A stretch of DNA of 64,000 nt from an uncultured Pelagibacteraceae bacterium (GTDB taxonomy: Bacteria > Pseudomonadota > Alphaproteobacteria > Pelagibacterales > Pelagibacteraceae), in assembly GCA_902520695.1 (NCBI GenBank), contig CABYOT010000004.1, positions 33,863 to 97,862 on the forward strand, read 5' to 3'. The translations under genes and the position numbers were made by a program. The notes below the pieces were generated by a model. The model saw only the letters and a list, made by a program, of their open reading frames with translations, searched no databases and was not told the DNA's origin. This document shows positions 49,224-58,253 of the stretch, one piece after another. Numbering within the stretch: position 1 is the stretch's first letter; the number at the start of each line of letters is the position of its first letter.

Positions 49224-50618
49224 ATGAATAAAGAAAATAAATTAATACCTGGGTTGCCCTCAGGATTTGAAGATCGTTGGAACAGGAAACTTCTTCTCAA
49301 AAAAAAACTGTTATCAGTAATTGAGAATAATTTTATTAAGTTTGGTGCTGAACCACTCGAAACACCATCGTTCGAAATAAGTGAAAATATAGGATCTTTT
49401 CTAGCAGAAGATGAAGCTAATCCTATGTCTGATGTATTCTCATTTAAAGATGGAGATAAAAGTATTACTCTTCGATATGACTTATCTAGTCCTCTAGCAA
49501 GATTTGTTGCTCAAAATAATCAAGAGTTGCCTTCAATTTATAAAAGATATGCTATTCAAAATGTATTTCGTAACGAAAAGGCAGGCAATGGAAGATATAG
49601 AGAATTTTTACAGGCAGATTTTGATATTGTAGGAAATGTTAGTTCATCACAGGCTAATGCTGAACTTTGTAATTTAATTTCAGCAACACTTTTAGAATGT
49701 GGATTAAAGAAAGATCAGTTTACGATCAATGTAAGTAACAGAAAAATAGTTCAAGGTTTACTAGATGAATTACAAATAACTGAGGAAAAACAATTAAAAG
49801 TTATTAGGGCAATTGATAAACTTGATAAGCCTGGATTTGGAATAAAAGGTGTAGAGGACCTTTTAAGAAAGGAAAGAAAAGATACTAGTGGTGCTATTAC
49901 AAAAGGTGCAGACTTAAATGATAAGCAGGTTTCTCAAATATTAGATTATTTAAAAATTAAAGATTTAAATGAACTGAAACAAAATTTAAAAAACTCACTA
50001 TCGCAAGAAGGAATCAAGGAATTAGAAGACTTTTTTGAGGTCCTTGGATATGGATCAAACTTAGATCAAGTCAAAACCAATTTCACAATTGTCAGAGGCT
50101 TGGCGTATTATTCTGATTTTATCGTTGAAACTAATTTAAATTTTAAAGTTACAAATAATAAAGGTAAAGATGTAGATATTGGCAGTGTCTGTTCGGGTGG
50201 AGCTTATGCAAAACTTATTTCAAGGTTTAAAGGAGTTGATATTCCAGGTACAGGTATAAGTTTTGGAGTAGATAGGCTTTTGTTTGCATTAATGCAATTA
50301 GATCAGTTTCAATTAGATGAACAAAAACCAGTTTTAGTATGTGTAATGGATCAAAAATACTTAAAAAACTACTACGAAATTTTAGATCTTTTAAGACAAA
50401 ACAATATTAATTCAGAAATATTTTTAGATACCAAAAAAAATCTTGGTAAGCAGCTTACTTATGCAAACAAACGCCAATTACCAGTTGCAGTAATCTGTGG
50501 AGAAAATGAATTTAAAGATAATACAGTGACTATCAAAAATTTAAAGGGTGTAAAGGGTGAGAACAACAAAATAATTCCCAAGAAAGATTTAATAAATGAA
50601 GTCAAAAAACTTATCTGA
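49224..50618 (+). CDS. hisS: Histidyl-tRNA synthetase (alphaproteobacterial type)
   Basis: Charges tRNA-His. It has 464 residues from ATG 49224; a longer in-frame reading from 49176 would translate half of the tRNA and is rejected. The N-terminus IPGLPSGFEDRW and the class-II motifs LRYDLSSPLARF, VFRNEKAGNGRYREF and GTGISFGVDRLLFAL match the divergent HisRS of alphaproteobacteria. The C-terminal anticodon domain begins near residue 370. There are four bases between the tRNA-His 3' end and the start codon, and the only Shine-Dalgarno-like bases (AGGG, 49211-49214) lie in the tRNA acceptor stem. The 3' end overlaps hisZ by 23 bases. Confidence 0.95.
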   Translation: MNKENKLIPGLPSGFEDRWNRKLLLKKKLLSVIENNFIKFGAEPLETPSFEISENIGSFLAEDEANPMSDVFSFKDGDKSITLRYDLSSPLARFVAQNNQELPSIYKRYAIQNVFRNEKAGNGRYREFLQADFDIVGNVSSSQANAELCNLISATLLECGLKKDQFTINVSNRKIVQGLLDELQITEEKQLKVIRAIDKLDKPGFGIKGVEDLLRKERKDTSGAITKGADLNDKQVSQILDYLKIKDLNELKQNLKNSLSQEGIKELEDFFEVLGYGSNLDQVKTNFTIVRGLAYYSDFIVETNLNFKVTNNKGKDVDIGSVCSGGAYAKLISRFKGVDIPGTGISFGVDRLLFALMQLDQFQLDEQKPVLVCVMDQKYLKNYYEILDLLRQNNINSEIFLDTKKNLGKQLTYANKRQLPVAVICGENEFKDNTVTIKNLKGVKGENNKIIPKKDLINEVKKLI

Positions 50619-51645
50619 AAATATACTTAAATCTTTAAAATCAAGTGAATTTGATTATATAGATTTAGATACAGTAATTCCAACCAATCTAATTCTCGAG
50701 AGATCTGGGGAGTCATTTAGAAGTTTAATTTTTTCATTTATGGATCAGAATGGAAAGGAAATTTGTTTAAGACCTGATTTAACTATTGCTTCTTGTATCA
50801 AATATCTCAATCAAAAAAAAAAGAGATCTTCAAAAGTATTTTATAATGGTCAAGCATTCAGAAAAGTTCAGAAAAAAAATGAAAAAATTATCAGAGATCA
50901 AATAGGTTTCGAGATCATAGGATCAAAAGATGAAAAAAGAGATGATAAGCAAATAATAAATACTGGTATTAAAGTTTTAAATAAATTTAAATATAAGTCT
51001 GGGAGTATAACAATAGGAAATGTAGAAATATTTAACTTATTGATAAATAAATTAGATATTCCAAAAAGGTGGAAACTTAGATTACAAAGACATTTTTGGC
51101 GAGAGGCTTATTTTAATGAATTATTAAGACGTTTAGAGACTAATTCAGATGTTGATGAAACTATCGTTGAGTTAGATAAAAAAAGATACCTTAGACTGTG
51201 TAAACAAAATCAAAACAGAAATATAGCAGGGCGTTCCTTAAGAGAAATACTGATCAGATTTGATAACAAAATAAAAGATCCTAGAAGACAAGTAAAAGGT
51301 CAAAATGTAGTAAAGATTATAAGGGAATATTTAAAAATTAATTGCAAAATGAGCAATGCAGCAACTACTCTAAACACTTTTTTTAAAAAAAATAAAATAA
51401 ATCTTACTGTTGGTAAAAATTATTTTCCAATCACAAAAGATAAGGTTTCAAAATTAAATGTAAATTTTTCATCTTCTTTTGGAAGACATCTAGAATATTA
51501 CACTGGGATGGTATTTAAAATTACAATAAATTCCAACTCCAGAAAAATTCAGGTTAATGGAGGGCGTTATGACAACCTTATTTCTGATTTAGGATCTTCA
51601 AAAAAAATACCAGCAGTAGGAGGTGCAATTAATTTAAATGATTAA
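50596..51645 (+). CDS. hisZ: ATP phosphoribosyltransferase regulatory subunit
   Basis: A HisRS-like protein without the anticodon domain that activates the short form of HisG. The class-II remnants are LRPDLTIASC, FYNGQAFRKVQ and the C-terminal HLEYYTGMVF and VNGGRYDNLI. It has 349 residues. It overlaps hisS (23 bases) and hisG (8 bases), so HisRS, HisZ and HisG are made from one transcript. Its relationship to hisS suggests an old duplication in place, which I infer only from adjacency and shared fold. Confidence 0.9.
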   Translation: MKSKNLSENILKSLKSSEFDYIDLDTVIPTNLILERSGESFRSLIFSFMDQNGKEICLRPDLTIASCIKYLNQKKKRSSKVFYNGQAFRKVQKKNEKIIRDQIGFEIIGSKDEKRDDKQIINTGIKVLNKFKYKSGSITIGNVEIFNLLINKLDIPKRWKLRLQRHFWREAYFNELLRRLETNSDVDETIVELDKKRYLRLCKQNQNRNIAGRSLREILIRFDNKIKDPRRQVKGQNVVKIIREYLKINCKMSNAATTLNTFFKKNKINLTVGKNYFPITKDKVSKLNVNFSSSFGRHLEYYTGMVFKITINSNSRKIQVNGGRYDNLISDLGSSKKIPAVGGAINLND

Positions 51646-52315
51646 AATTGGTATTCCAAGTAAAGGTCGATTAAGAAAAGATACCTTAAATATATTTAAA
51701 AGTAAAAAGCTCAAAATTCTATCAGAAAGAGGTGATAGAGATCTCTTTGGATATATGAAAGGAAATAAAAATATTAAAATTATTTATCTACATGCGAGAG
51801 AAATTATAGAAAGATTGGGTGATGGATCTCTCGATATTGGTTTTTCAGGATATGATTTATTAAAAGAATCTGAATTAAATATACAAAACAAAGTTACTAT
51901 TGCCAAAAGGCTAGAATATGGACATGCAACCTTAGTATTAGCAGTGCCAGACGAGTGGATTGATATTCAGACACTTGCCGACTTAGAAGAAATTTCCTTT
52001 GATTTTAAAGATAAAAAGAAAAGTAGAATGAGAGTTGCAACAAAATATCCAAATTTAACTAGAGATTTTTTATTTTCAAAAGGTGTAACTCAATTTAAAT
52101 TAGTCCCATCTCTTGGGGCAACAGAAGTATATCCATTTACTGGTTCATCAGAAATTTTATCAGATATAACTAGTACAGGTGAAACTTTACGAGCAAATAA
52201 CTTGAGAATTTTAAAAGATGGAAATATTCTTAAAAGTACAGCAATTTTAATGTTTAATAAAAAATTGAGTAATAAAAAAGGTTTGAAGAAAATTTTAAAC
52301 TTGCTTAGCTCTTAA
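51638..52315 (+). CDS. hisG: ATP phosphoribosyltransferase, short form
   Basis: First step of histidine synthesis. It has 225 residues and lacks the C-terminal regulatory domain of the long form, consistent with dependence on the adjacent HisZ. Motifs: IGIPSKGRLRKDTL, DIGFSGYDLLKE, RVATKYPNLTRDF and the PRPP-binding PFTGSSEILSDITSTGETL region. It overlaps hisZ by eight bases. Confidence 0.95.
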   Translation: MIKIGIPSKGRLRKDTLNIFKSKKLKILSERGDRDLFGYMKGNKNIKIIYLHAREIIERLGDGSLDIGFSGYDLLKESELNIQNKVTIAKRLEYGHATLVLAVPDEWIDIQTLADLEEISFDFKDKKKSRMRVATKYPNLTRDFLFSKGVTQFKLVPSLGATEVYPFTGSSEILSDITSTGETLRANNLRILKDGNILKSTAILMFNKKLSNKKGLKKILNLLSS

Positions 52316-52337
52316 CTCTAACTATTATCTTTTATCT

Positions 52338-53435
52338 ATGGATTCGATTCTATTGATAATCTTACTTTTATTGCTTAGTACAACTTTAGGGGTTTTATAT
52401 TTAAATTTAAGGCCAAAACCTAAAGAAGAGACCGAAAATAAAGAAGTTGAGGAAATAGCTAATTTAAAAGCAGAAATTGTCTCCTTAAAAGAAACATTAA
52501 ATAGTACTATCAATAATTCATTAGGTTCAATGTCTACTTCCTTTAATAACCTCTCAACAGGTGTTACTAAAGATATGACAGAAGCCTTAACTAAAGTTGA
52601 TGAAAAAGTTGGAAACTTCAATCAACAGGTACAGTTATTAAATCAAAGCCAAGAGGGTATAAGTAAAATTTTAGCTGGTGTTAAAAAATATGGAACACTT
52701 GCTGAATTTAGTTTGGATGCTTTAATTAAAGATTTATTACCAGCCTCTCAATTCATGACAAATGTTAAAATGAAAGAGGATACTAGTGAAAACGTTGAAT
52801 TTGCAATTAAACTTCAAGGTGACGTTATGGTTCCAGTTGACTCCCACTTCCCAGTAGAAAAATTTAAAGCAATCACTGATGGTTATGACTCAGATGACAA
52901 ACGAGCTGTTGCAGATGCAAGAGCAAAATTAGCATCAGCCTTTAAAGTTAAAGCTAAAAGTGTAAATGAAAAATATATAGTTCCACCAAAAACTACAGAT
53001 TTTGCTATTGTTTATGCGCCAACGGAAAGCTTGTATAAAGAATTGACTGAATATCAAGATCCAAGCACAAAAGAATTATTAACTCAAGAATTAATGAAAA
53101 AACACAAAGTTGTAATATGTGGTCCAAACACCTTATCTGCTTACTTACAGTCTTTACACATGGGTTTTCAATCACTTAAAGTTCAAAAGGGAGCAACTGA
53201 AATATATACTCATTTAAAAACAATAAGTACAAGGTTTTCAAGACATTTTGACAATATCATTGTGTTGAATAAAAAATTAGAAGAAGCTATGTCTGTTGTA
53301 AATAAGTTTGGAATGGATGCAAGATCTATCACGAGAACTTTGGAAAATATAAAAGATCCAGAGCAATTCGAAAAAGCTCTTAAAACAGATAATGTAGAAA
53401 AACTTGAAGATCTTCCTAGACAAGCAAAAAAATAA
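52338..53435 (+). CDS. rmuC: DNA recombination protein RmuC
   Basis: A 365-residue protein with an N-terminal membrane helix (about 3-22), a coiled-coil segment (about 30-115) and the RmuC core containing the nuclease-like VMVPVDSHFPVEKF and AIVYAPTESLYKEL and GPNTLSAYLQSLHMGFQ. RmuC limits DNA inversion and recombination in E. coli. It is 22 bases behind hisG and 36 before the next nuclease gene. Confidence 0.93.
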   Translation: MDSILLIILLLLLSTTLGVLYLNLRPKPKEETENKEVEEIANLKAEIVSLKETLNSTINNSLGSMSTSFNNLSTGVTKDMTEALTKVDEKVGNFNQQVQLLNQSQEGISKILAGVKKYGTLAEFSLDALIKDLLPASQFMTNVKMKEDTSENVEFAIKLQGDVMVPVDSHFPVEKFKAITDGYDSDDKRAVADARAKLASAFKVKAKSVNEKYIVPPKTTDFAIVYAPTESLYKELTEYQDPSTKELLTQELMKKHKVVICGPNTLSAYLQSLHMGFQSLKVQKGATEIYTHLKTISTRFSRHFDNIIVLNKKLEEAMSVVNKFGMDARSITRTLENIKDPEQFEKALKTDNVEKLEDLPRQAKK

Positions 53436-53471
53436 ATTTAATTTAAATACAATTTCTCATATAAGAAATTA

Positions 53472-54158
53472 ATGAAATGGAATAATAAATTTAATTATCC
53501 AAAATCTACAAGATCAATTGAGGATGGTTATAGAAAATATTCTTTAGGTGAAGAAAAACTTCCAAGTGTAACGACAATTTTAAACGCTACAAAATCCGAG
53601 GAGGAAAAAGCTGCTTTAGCAAATTGGAAGGAGAGAGTAGGTTTTAAGGAGGCAAATAGAATAAAAACAGAGGCATCTTCAAGAGGCACATCAATGCACT
53701 CATATATAGAGGACTATTTAAGAGGACGTATCAATGAAAGTTTTTTCGAAAGTAATGAACAATATAAAAATATGGCCAAAGAAATAATTGAAAAAGGTAT
53801 AGATAATAAATTAGACGAAATTTATGGGATTGAAGAAACGTTGTATTACCCTGAACAATATGCAGGCTCAGCTGACTTAATTGGTGTATATCAGGGAAAT
53901 GATGTTGTAATCGATTTTAAGCAAAGTAATAAACCGAAAAAAACAGATTATATTCAAGATTATTTTTTACAACTTGGAGCATATACTCTAGCTCATGACG
54001 TTGTTCATGGAACAAAGATGAAAGCTGGGATAATTTTACTTTGTACAAAAGATATTTTGTTTCAGGAATTTAAAATAGAAGGTGCAGAATTAGAGATGTA
54101 TCAAAATTTATTCTTAGGCAGGGTCAAAAAATTCTACGAGATGAATAATATAGCTTGA
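53472..54158 (+). CDS. PD-(D/E)XK exonuclease resembling mitochondrial MGME1
   Basis: A 228-residue RecB-like nuclease. It shows LPSVTTILNAT (30-40), His76 in RGTSMH, the metal residues Asp135 (AGSADLIG), Asp148 and Lys150 (VIDFKQS), and QLGAY (Gln167, Tyr171), which is the RecB-family QxxxY motif. Order and spacing match my memory of human MGME1, a mitochondrial single-strand DNA exonuclease. Similar proteins also occur in phages. It lies between rmuC and an exonuclease I gene, which suggests DNA-end processing. Confidence 0.75.
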   Translation: MKWNNKFNYPKSTRSIEDGYRKYSLGEEKLPSVTTILNATKSEEEKAALANWKERVGFKEANRIKTEASSRGTSMHSYIEDYLRGRINESFFESNEQYKNMAKEIIEKGIDNKLDEIYGIEETLYYPEQYAGSADLIGVYQGNDVVIDFKQSNKPKKTDYIQDYFLQLGAYTLAHDVVHGTKMKAGIILLCTKDILFQEFKIEGAELEMYQNLFLGRVKKFYEMNNIA

Positions 54159-54281
54159 CTTTAACAGACCATTTCATAGAAGAGATAAAACTAACTAGAA
54201 GCTACTTGTTTAGATGCAACGGTTTAGTCCTAAAAACTTTCCAAAAACCCATCAAAACTGAGCTTATTTAAGGTTAAAAAT

Positions 54282-55715
54282 ATGAATTTAGCAATTTGGG
54301 ATATAGAATCATCAAGTGCAAGTACTGATTTCGGTAGCATAATAGAAATCGGAGGAATATTAGTAGATGAAAACTTCAAAGAGAAAGACCGATTTAATTT
54401 AAGGTGCAGTCTGCCAGAAGGGGAAATATTTCAGGCTATGGCCTTAATAGTCAACAAGACATCGATAAAACAACTTACTCAAACAAACCTAAGCCATTAT
54501 CAAATGTTGGGGGAAGTTGAAAAAATTTTTAAAAAATGGAGTCCTGCAATTTTTTTAGGTTGGAGTAGTCTTAATTTTGATGAGGAGATGATAAGGAAAG
54601 AGTTTTTTAAAAATATTAGATATCCTTATATTACTAATGCAGCACCCAATAAAAGACATGATGGTATAAATATTGCAAGAGCTGCTTATGCAGTTGATCC
54701 TACTATCCTAGAAACAGAAATTAATGAAAAAAATAATCCTGTATTTAAACTAGCGTCTTTAGCTCAAATGCAAGGAATTGATGCAAGTGATGCTCACTCA
54801 GCACTTGCCGATGCTGAATTAACAGCGAAAATTTTAAAGATTGTAAAAAATAAACAAGAGCATACTTGGGACTCATTTTTAAGAACTGCAAATAAATCGG
54901 ATACAGAAACTATAATGAAAAAAGGAGAAGTAGTAACTCTAAACGAATATTACTATGGTAAGTCCAGACTTCATTTAGTTGTGCCACTACATCCAAAACA
55001 TTGTATGCACCCAATTTACCAAGGTTGGTATTACTCCATAGATTTAAGAACTGAAATTCAGCCATTAATAAACAAATCGATAAATGAATTAAAAGTCGAG
55101 ATGAAAAAATCTCCAAAATTTTTAAGAACTATACGTGCAAATAAAGCACCTATCATCATTGATGGCAAATATGGAATGAATGTTGAACCTTATAACAAAC
55201 TTGATAAAAACGTAATCAAAAAAAGAGCAGAATTTGTTCAAAATAATGAACAGTTTTCTCAAAATATTTTAACAGCTTTAAGGGAAGTTGCAGAAGAAAA
55301 AGAACAATCAAAATCCCAAGAAGATATATATGCAGAAGAGAGTATTTATACAAAATTTACTTCTAACAAAGACACTGCTTTTTTCCCAACTTGGCATGCA
55401 GCACCATGGAAAGAAAAATTAAATTTATTAGATAAATTTGATGACGACAGATTGGTTGGATTTGGTAAAAAAATAATATTTCAAGAAGCCCCAGAAGTTT
55501 TGCCAGAGGCAATGTATAAATCAATTAGAAGAGAAATTGCTAAGAGAATACTAAGTGAAAGAAAAGAGAAATGGTGGACAATACCTACTTTATATAATGA
55601 AATTGACACTTTAAGAGAAAAATATACTAATGAAAATGACAACGAGAAATTAGCGCTCTTAGATGAATTTAATACCTATGCAATGGCTATTCAAAAAAAA
55701 TACGAGAATGTTTGA
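54282..55715 (+). CDS. sbcB: Exodeoxyribonuclease I
   Basis: A 3'-5' single-strand DNA exonuclease of the DEDDh group. Asp7 and Glu9 (WDIESSS), LGWSSLNFDEEM, HDGINIARAAYA and the DAHSALADAELTAKIL motif supply the catalytic residues. An SH3-like region and the C-terminal ExoI domain (IYTKFTSNKDTAFF) follow. Length 477 equals that of E. coli ExoI. The 123-base gap before it (54159-54281) holds no gene that I can see. Confidence 0.87.
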   Translation: MNLAIWDIESSSASTDFGSIIEIGGILVDENFKEKDRFNLRCSLPEGEIFQAMALIVNKTSIKQLTQTNLSHYQMLGEVEKIFKKWSPAIFLGWSSLNFDEEMIRKEFFKNIRYPYITNAAPNKRHDGINIARAAYAVDPTILETEINEKNNPVFKLASLAQMQGIDASDAHSALADAELTAKILKIVKNKQEHTWDSFLRTANKSDTETIMKKGEVVTLNEYYYGKSRLHLVVPLHPKHCMHPIYQGWYYSIDLRTEIQPLINKSINELKVEMKKSPKFLRTIRANKAPIIIDGKYGMNVEPYNKLDKNVIKKRAEFVQNNEQFSQNILTALREVAEEKEQSKSQEDIYAEESIYTKFTSNKDTAFFPTWHAAPWKEKLNLLDKFDDDRLVGFGKKIIFQEAPEVLPEAMYKSIRREIAKRILSERKEKWWTIPTLYNEIDTLREKYTNENDNEKLALLDEFNTYAMAIQKKYENV

Positions 55716-55781
55716 TGTATAAAATTAAATTTACACATTTTTAACTATTGAATAAATAAAATTAATTTATATAAAACTTAT

Positions 55782-56099
55782 ATGGCAACAGTAAAATCTA
55801 CAGATGAAAGCTTTGATCAATTAGTTAAAGATAATAAAATATTAATTTGTGATTTTTGGGCGGAATGGTGTGGTCCATGCCATATGGTAGCTCCCAGCTT
55901 GGAAGAAATTTCAAATGAAATGTCTGACCAATTATCTGTAGCAAAACATAACATTGATGAAGAGCCAAATACACCAACAAAATATGGTGTTCGAGGAATC
56001 CCTACGATGATTTTGATGAAAGACGGAAATCATGTTTCAACTAAGGTTGGGGCGGTTCCAAAAAGTGAAATTGTTTCTTGGATAAAAGAAAATATCTAA
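55782..56099 (+). CDS. trxA: Thioredoxin
   Basis: A 105-residue thioredoxin with active site WCGPC (Cys30, Cys33) and the cis-proline RGIPTM. The usual CGPCK lysine is His here (CGPCHM). In many alphaproteobacteria trxA lies between addA and folC; here the gene upstream is sbcB. The stop overlaps folC by four bases (CTAA). Confidence 0.94.
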   Translation: MATVKSTDESFDQLVKDNKILICDFWAEWCGPCHMVAPSLEEISNEMSDQLSVAKHNIDEEPNTPTKYGVRGIPTMILMKDGNHVSTKVGAVPKSEIVSWIKENI

Positions 56100-57361
56100 T
56101 TTAAGCTTAAAATTTCTCCAGCAAGATATAGTGAACCTATGCAGAGAATAATAGTATTTTCATTTTTTGATAACGATCTTATACTTTCTTCAATACTATT
56201 AGAAAGTTTCAAATTTAATTTTAAATTAAATAACTTTTTTCTAAAATCTTCTTTTGAAATTCCTCCATCTTGATTAGGAATATCAATTAAAGTAATTGAA
56301 TTTACTATATTTTCAAAAGCTTTTATAAATTCTGTATGTTCTTTATCTTTCATCATGCCCACAATTAGATTTACTTCTTCATTTTGATTTTTAATCCAAT
56401 TAGCAATAGAAAAACTTGCGCTAATGTTATGACCACCATCAACTATAAGTTTATTATTACCAGCAATATCTTTTAATTTACCAGATTTTATTTCTTCAAG
56501 TCTTGCTTTTAATGAAACATTTTTGAAACCATCTATAATATTTTCATCTTTAATATTAAAAATCTTTCTTGATGCAGCAATTGAGGTGCTAACGTTATAA
56601 AGTTGATGATCTCCAAGAATACTTGGTTCAGGTAACACTAATTCTCCCAACTCATCTTGATATTGAATAAATCCATTTTCGGACTTTGCAATATTAAAAT
56701 CTTTACCAAAAAAATACTTATTAGAAGTATTTTTTTCTAAAGATTTATCTATTTTATCTCTTATTTCATTATTTACTTGTTTATTAATAAATATATTTGA
56801 GTTTAAAAGTTTTGCTGTTTTTTCGTGTATCACTCCATCAATTGATTTATTTTCAAGCCATTGAAAATGGTCATTATGAATGACACCAATAAGTGTCATT
56901 AAATTTTCTTTAAATACATTTGTACTATCAAATTGATGAAATAATCCTGCTTCTATAATATTAATATTTTCTTTGTATTTTTCAGCGTGCTTAAAAAATG
57001 CACAAGTTAAAATTTCAAATAATGTTGCATTGTCATCTCCTAATGTTTTTTCAATACCAGTCAGTAATTCTATTAAATCTTCTTCGTTGATTTCTTTATC
57101 ATCAAAAACGTATCTTTCAGTATAAGAGAGTAGGTGTGGTGAAGTGTAAAGATTAGTCTTGTATCCAGCTTGATTTAGTATTGACTTAAGACTATAGCAC
57201 ATGCTTGCTTTAGCATTAGTTCCAACAACTGTGATAACGTTTTTTAATTTATCTTGTGGATTACCAAGTTTTTTTAATAGATTAAAAGTTCTTCCTAGAG
57301 ATAAATCTAGTTTTTTTTTATGATGCTTCTCTAGTTTGGATATTAGTTCCTGAAGTTTCAT
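56096..57361 (-). CDS. folC: Folylpolyglutamate synthase / dihydrofolate synthase
   Basis: Adds glutamate to dihydropteroate and folates. A Mur-ligase-like ATP enzyme of 421 residues with the LDLSLGRTFNLLKKLGNPQ start, the modified P-loop region VVGTNAKASM, and IVDGGHNISASFSIANWI. The start overlaps the accD end by 44 bases, which is long even for this window, so the exact accD terminus or the folC start deserves care. Confidence 0.93.
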   Translation of the reverse strand: MKLQELISKLEKHHKKKLDLSLGRTFNLLKKLGNPQDKLKNVITVVGTNAKASMCYSLKSILNQAGYKTNLYTSPHLLSYTERYVFDDKEINEEDLIELLTGIEKTLGDDNATLFEILTCAFFKHAEKYKENINIIEAGLFHQFDSTNVFKENLMTLIGVIHNDHFQWLENKSIDGVIHEKTAKLLNSNIFINKQVNNEIRDKIDKSLEKNTSNKYFFGKDFNIAKSENGFIQYQDELGELVLPEPSILGDHQLYNVSTSIAASRKIFNIKDENIIDGFKNVSLKARLEEIKSGKLKDIAGNNKLIVDGGHNISASFSIANWIKNQNEEVNLIVGMMKDKEHTEFIKAFENIVNSITLIDIPNQDGGISKEDFRKKLFNLKLNLKLSNSIEESIRSLSKNENTIILCIGSLYLAGEILSLN

Positions 57362-58253
57362 TTAAACTTTCTGAATTTACTTCAGAATTCTTCTTTAGCA
57401 ATATTTTTAATATTCCTATTATTTTTTCGTTTATTTCTTTTCTGTTAAATACTCCATCACACATACCTTTTTCAACCAAAACCTTGCTTGATTGAAAACC
57501 TTCTGGTAAATCCTCACGTGTCTGATTTTTTACTATGTGTTGACCTGCAAAACCAACCATAGATGGCTCTGCAAAACAAATATCTGCTATAGATGGAGCA
57601 GCAAAACTTGCAGTTATACCTCCGTAACATTTATTTGTGTAAATATTTATAAACGGTAATTTTGTAGAATCTTTAAATGTATTTGCTGCTAAAACAGTTT
57701 TTACCATAAAATGTAATGCTATGTTTGACTCTTGCATAGCCTGGCCCCCGCCTTCACTCCAAGCTACAACAGGCGTAAGATCATCTATGGCTTTCTGAAA
57801 ACAATACACTATTGCTTCTCCGGCAGAAGCATTTATAGAACCACCATTAAAACGACTATCAATTGCGAATGAAGTAACTTTAATTCCATCCTTTACACCT
57901 TGAGCAACCATTACAGCACAATGATGTCCTGTAATCTTTCTTCCTCGTTCAAGCTTTTCTTTATAACCAGGAAAATTTAATGGATTCTCCGCGAGTTCTG
58001 GTGTTTTAATTATCTCATAATTATTTTTTCCAAAAAAATGATCAAACCTTTCTCTTGGTGAAAATGGATAATGTTTATTACAATTAGGGCAAGTGTTGAG
58101 TTGTTCTTTATTAAATATTGTTGATTTTAATTGAGGTCCAGTCCCACAGCATGATATCCATTTTGAATTAGCCTGATCTTGCCTAGAAGGTCTTTTTCTA
58201 AGGACCTTCTTTATTTTTTCTCCAAAATTTATAGCTTTTGTTAACCAATTCAT
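57318..58253 (-). CDS. accD: Acetyl-CoA carboxylase carboxyltransferase beta subunit
   Basis: Transfers carboxyl from biotin to acetyl-CoA, with AccA, in fatty-acid synthesis. The crotonase-like core has AVMVAQGVKDGIKVTSFAID and WSEGGGQAMQES and FINIYTNKCYGGITASFA. The N-terminal zinc ribbon is half degenerate: the second knuckle CPNC (55-58) is intact, but the first is CCGTG (Cys35, Cys36) instead of CxxC. It has 311 residues. It sits between folC and trpA as in relatives. Confidence 0.94.
   Translation of the reverse strand: MNWLTKAINFGEKIKKVLRKRPSRQDQANSKWISCCGTGPQLKSTIFNKEQLNTCPNCNKHYPFSPRERFDHFFGKNNYEIIKTPELAENPLNFPGYKEKLERGRKITGHHCAVMVAQGVKDGIKVTSFAIDSRFNGGSINASAGEAIVYCFQKAIDDLTPVVAWSEGGGQAMQESNIALHFMVKTVLAANTFKDSTKLPFINIYTNKCYGGITASFAAPSIADICFAEPSMVGFAGQHIVKNQTREDLPEGFQSSKVLVEKGMCDGVFNRKEINEKIIGILKILLKKNSEVNSESLNETSGTNIQTREAS

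Noticed and set aside
54159..54281. tmRNA or another known structured RNA
   Set aside because: No tRNA-like ends, tag frame or recognisable pairing could be shown by eye.
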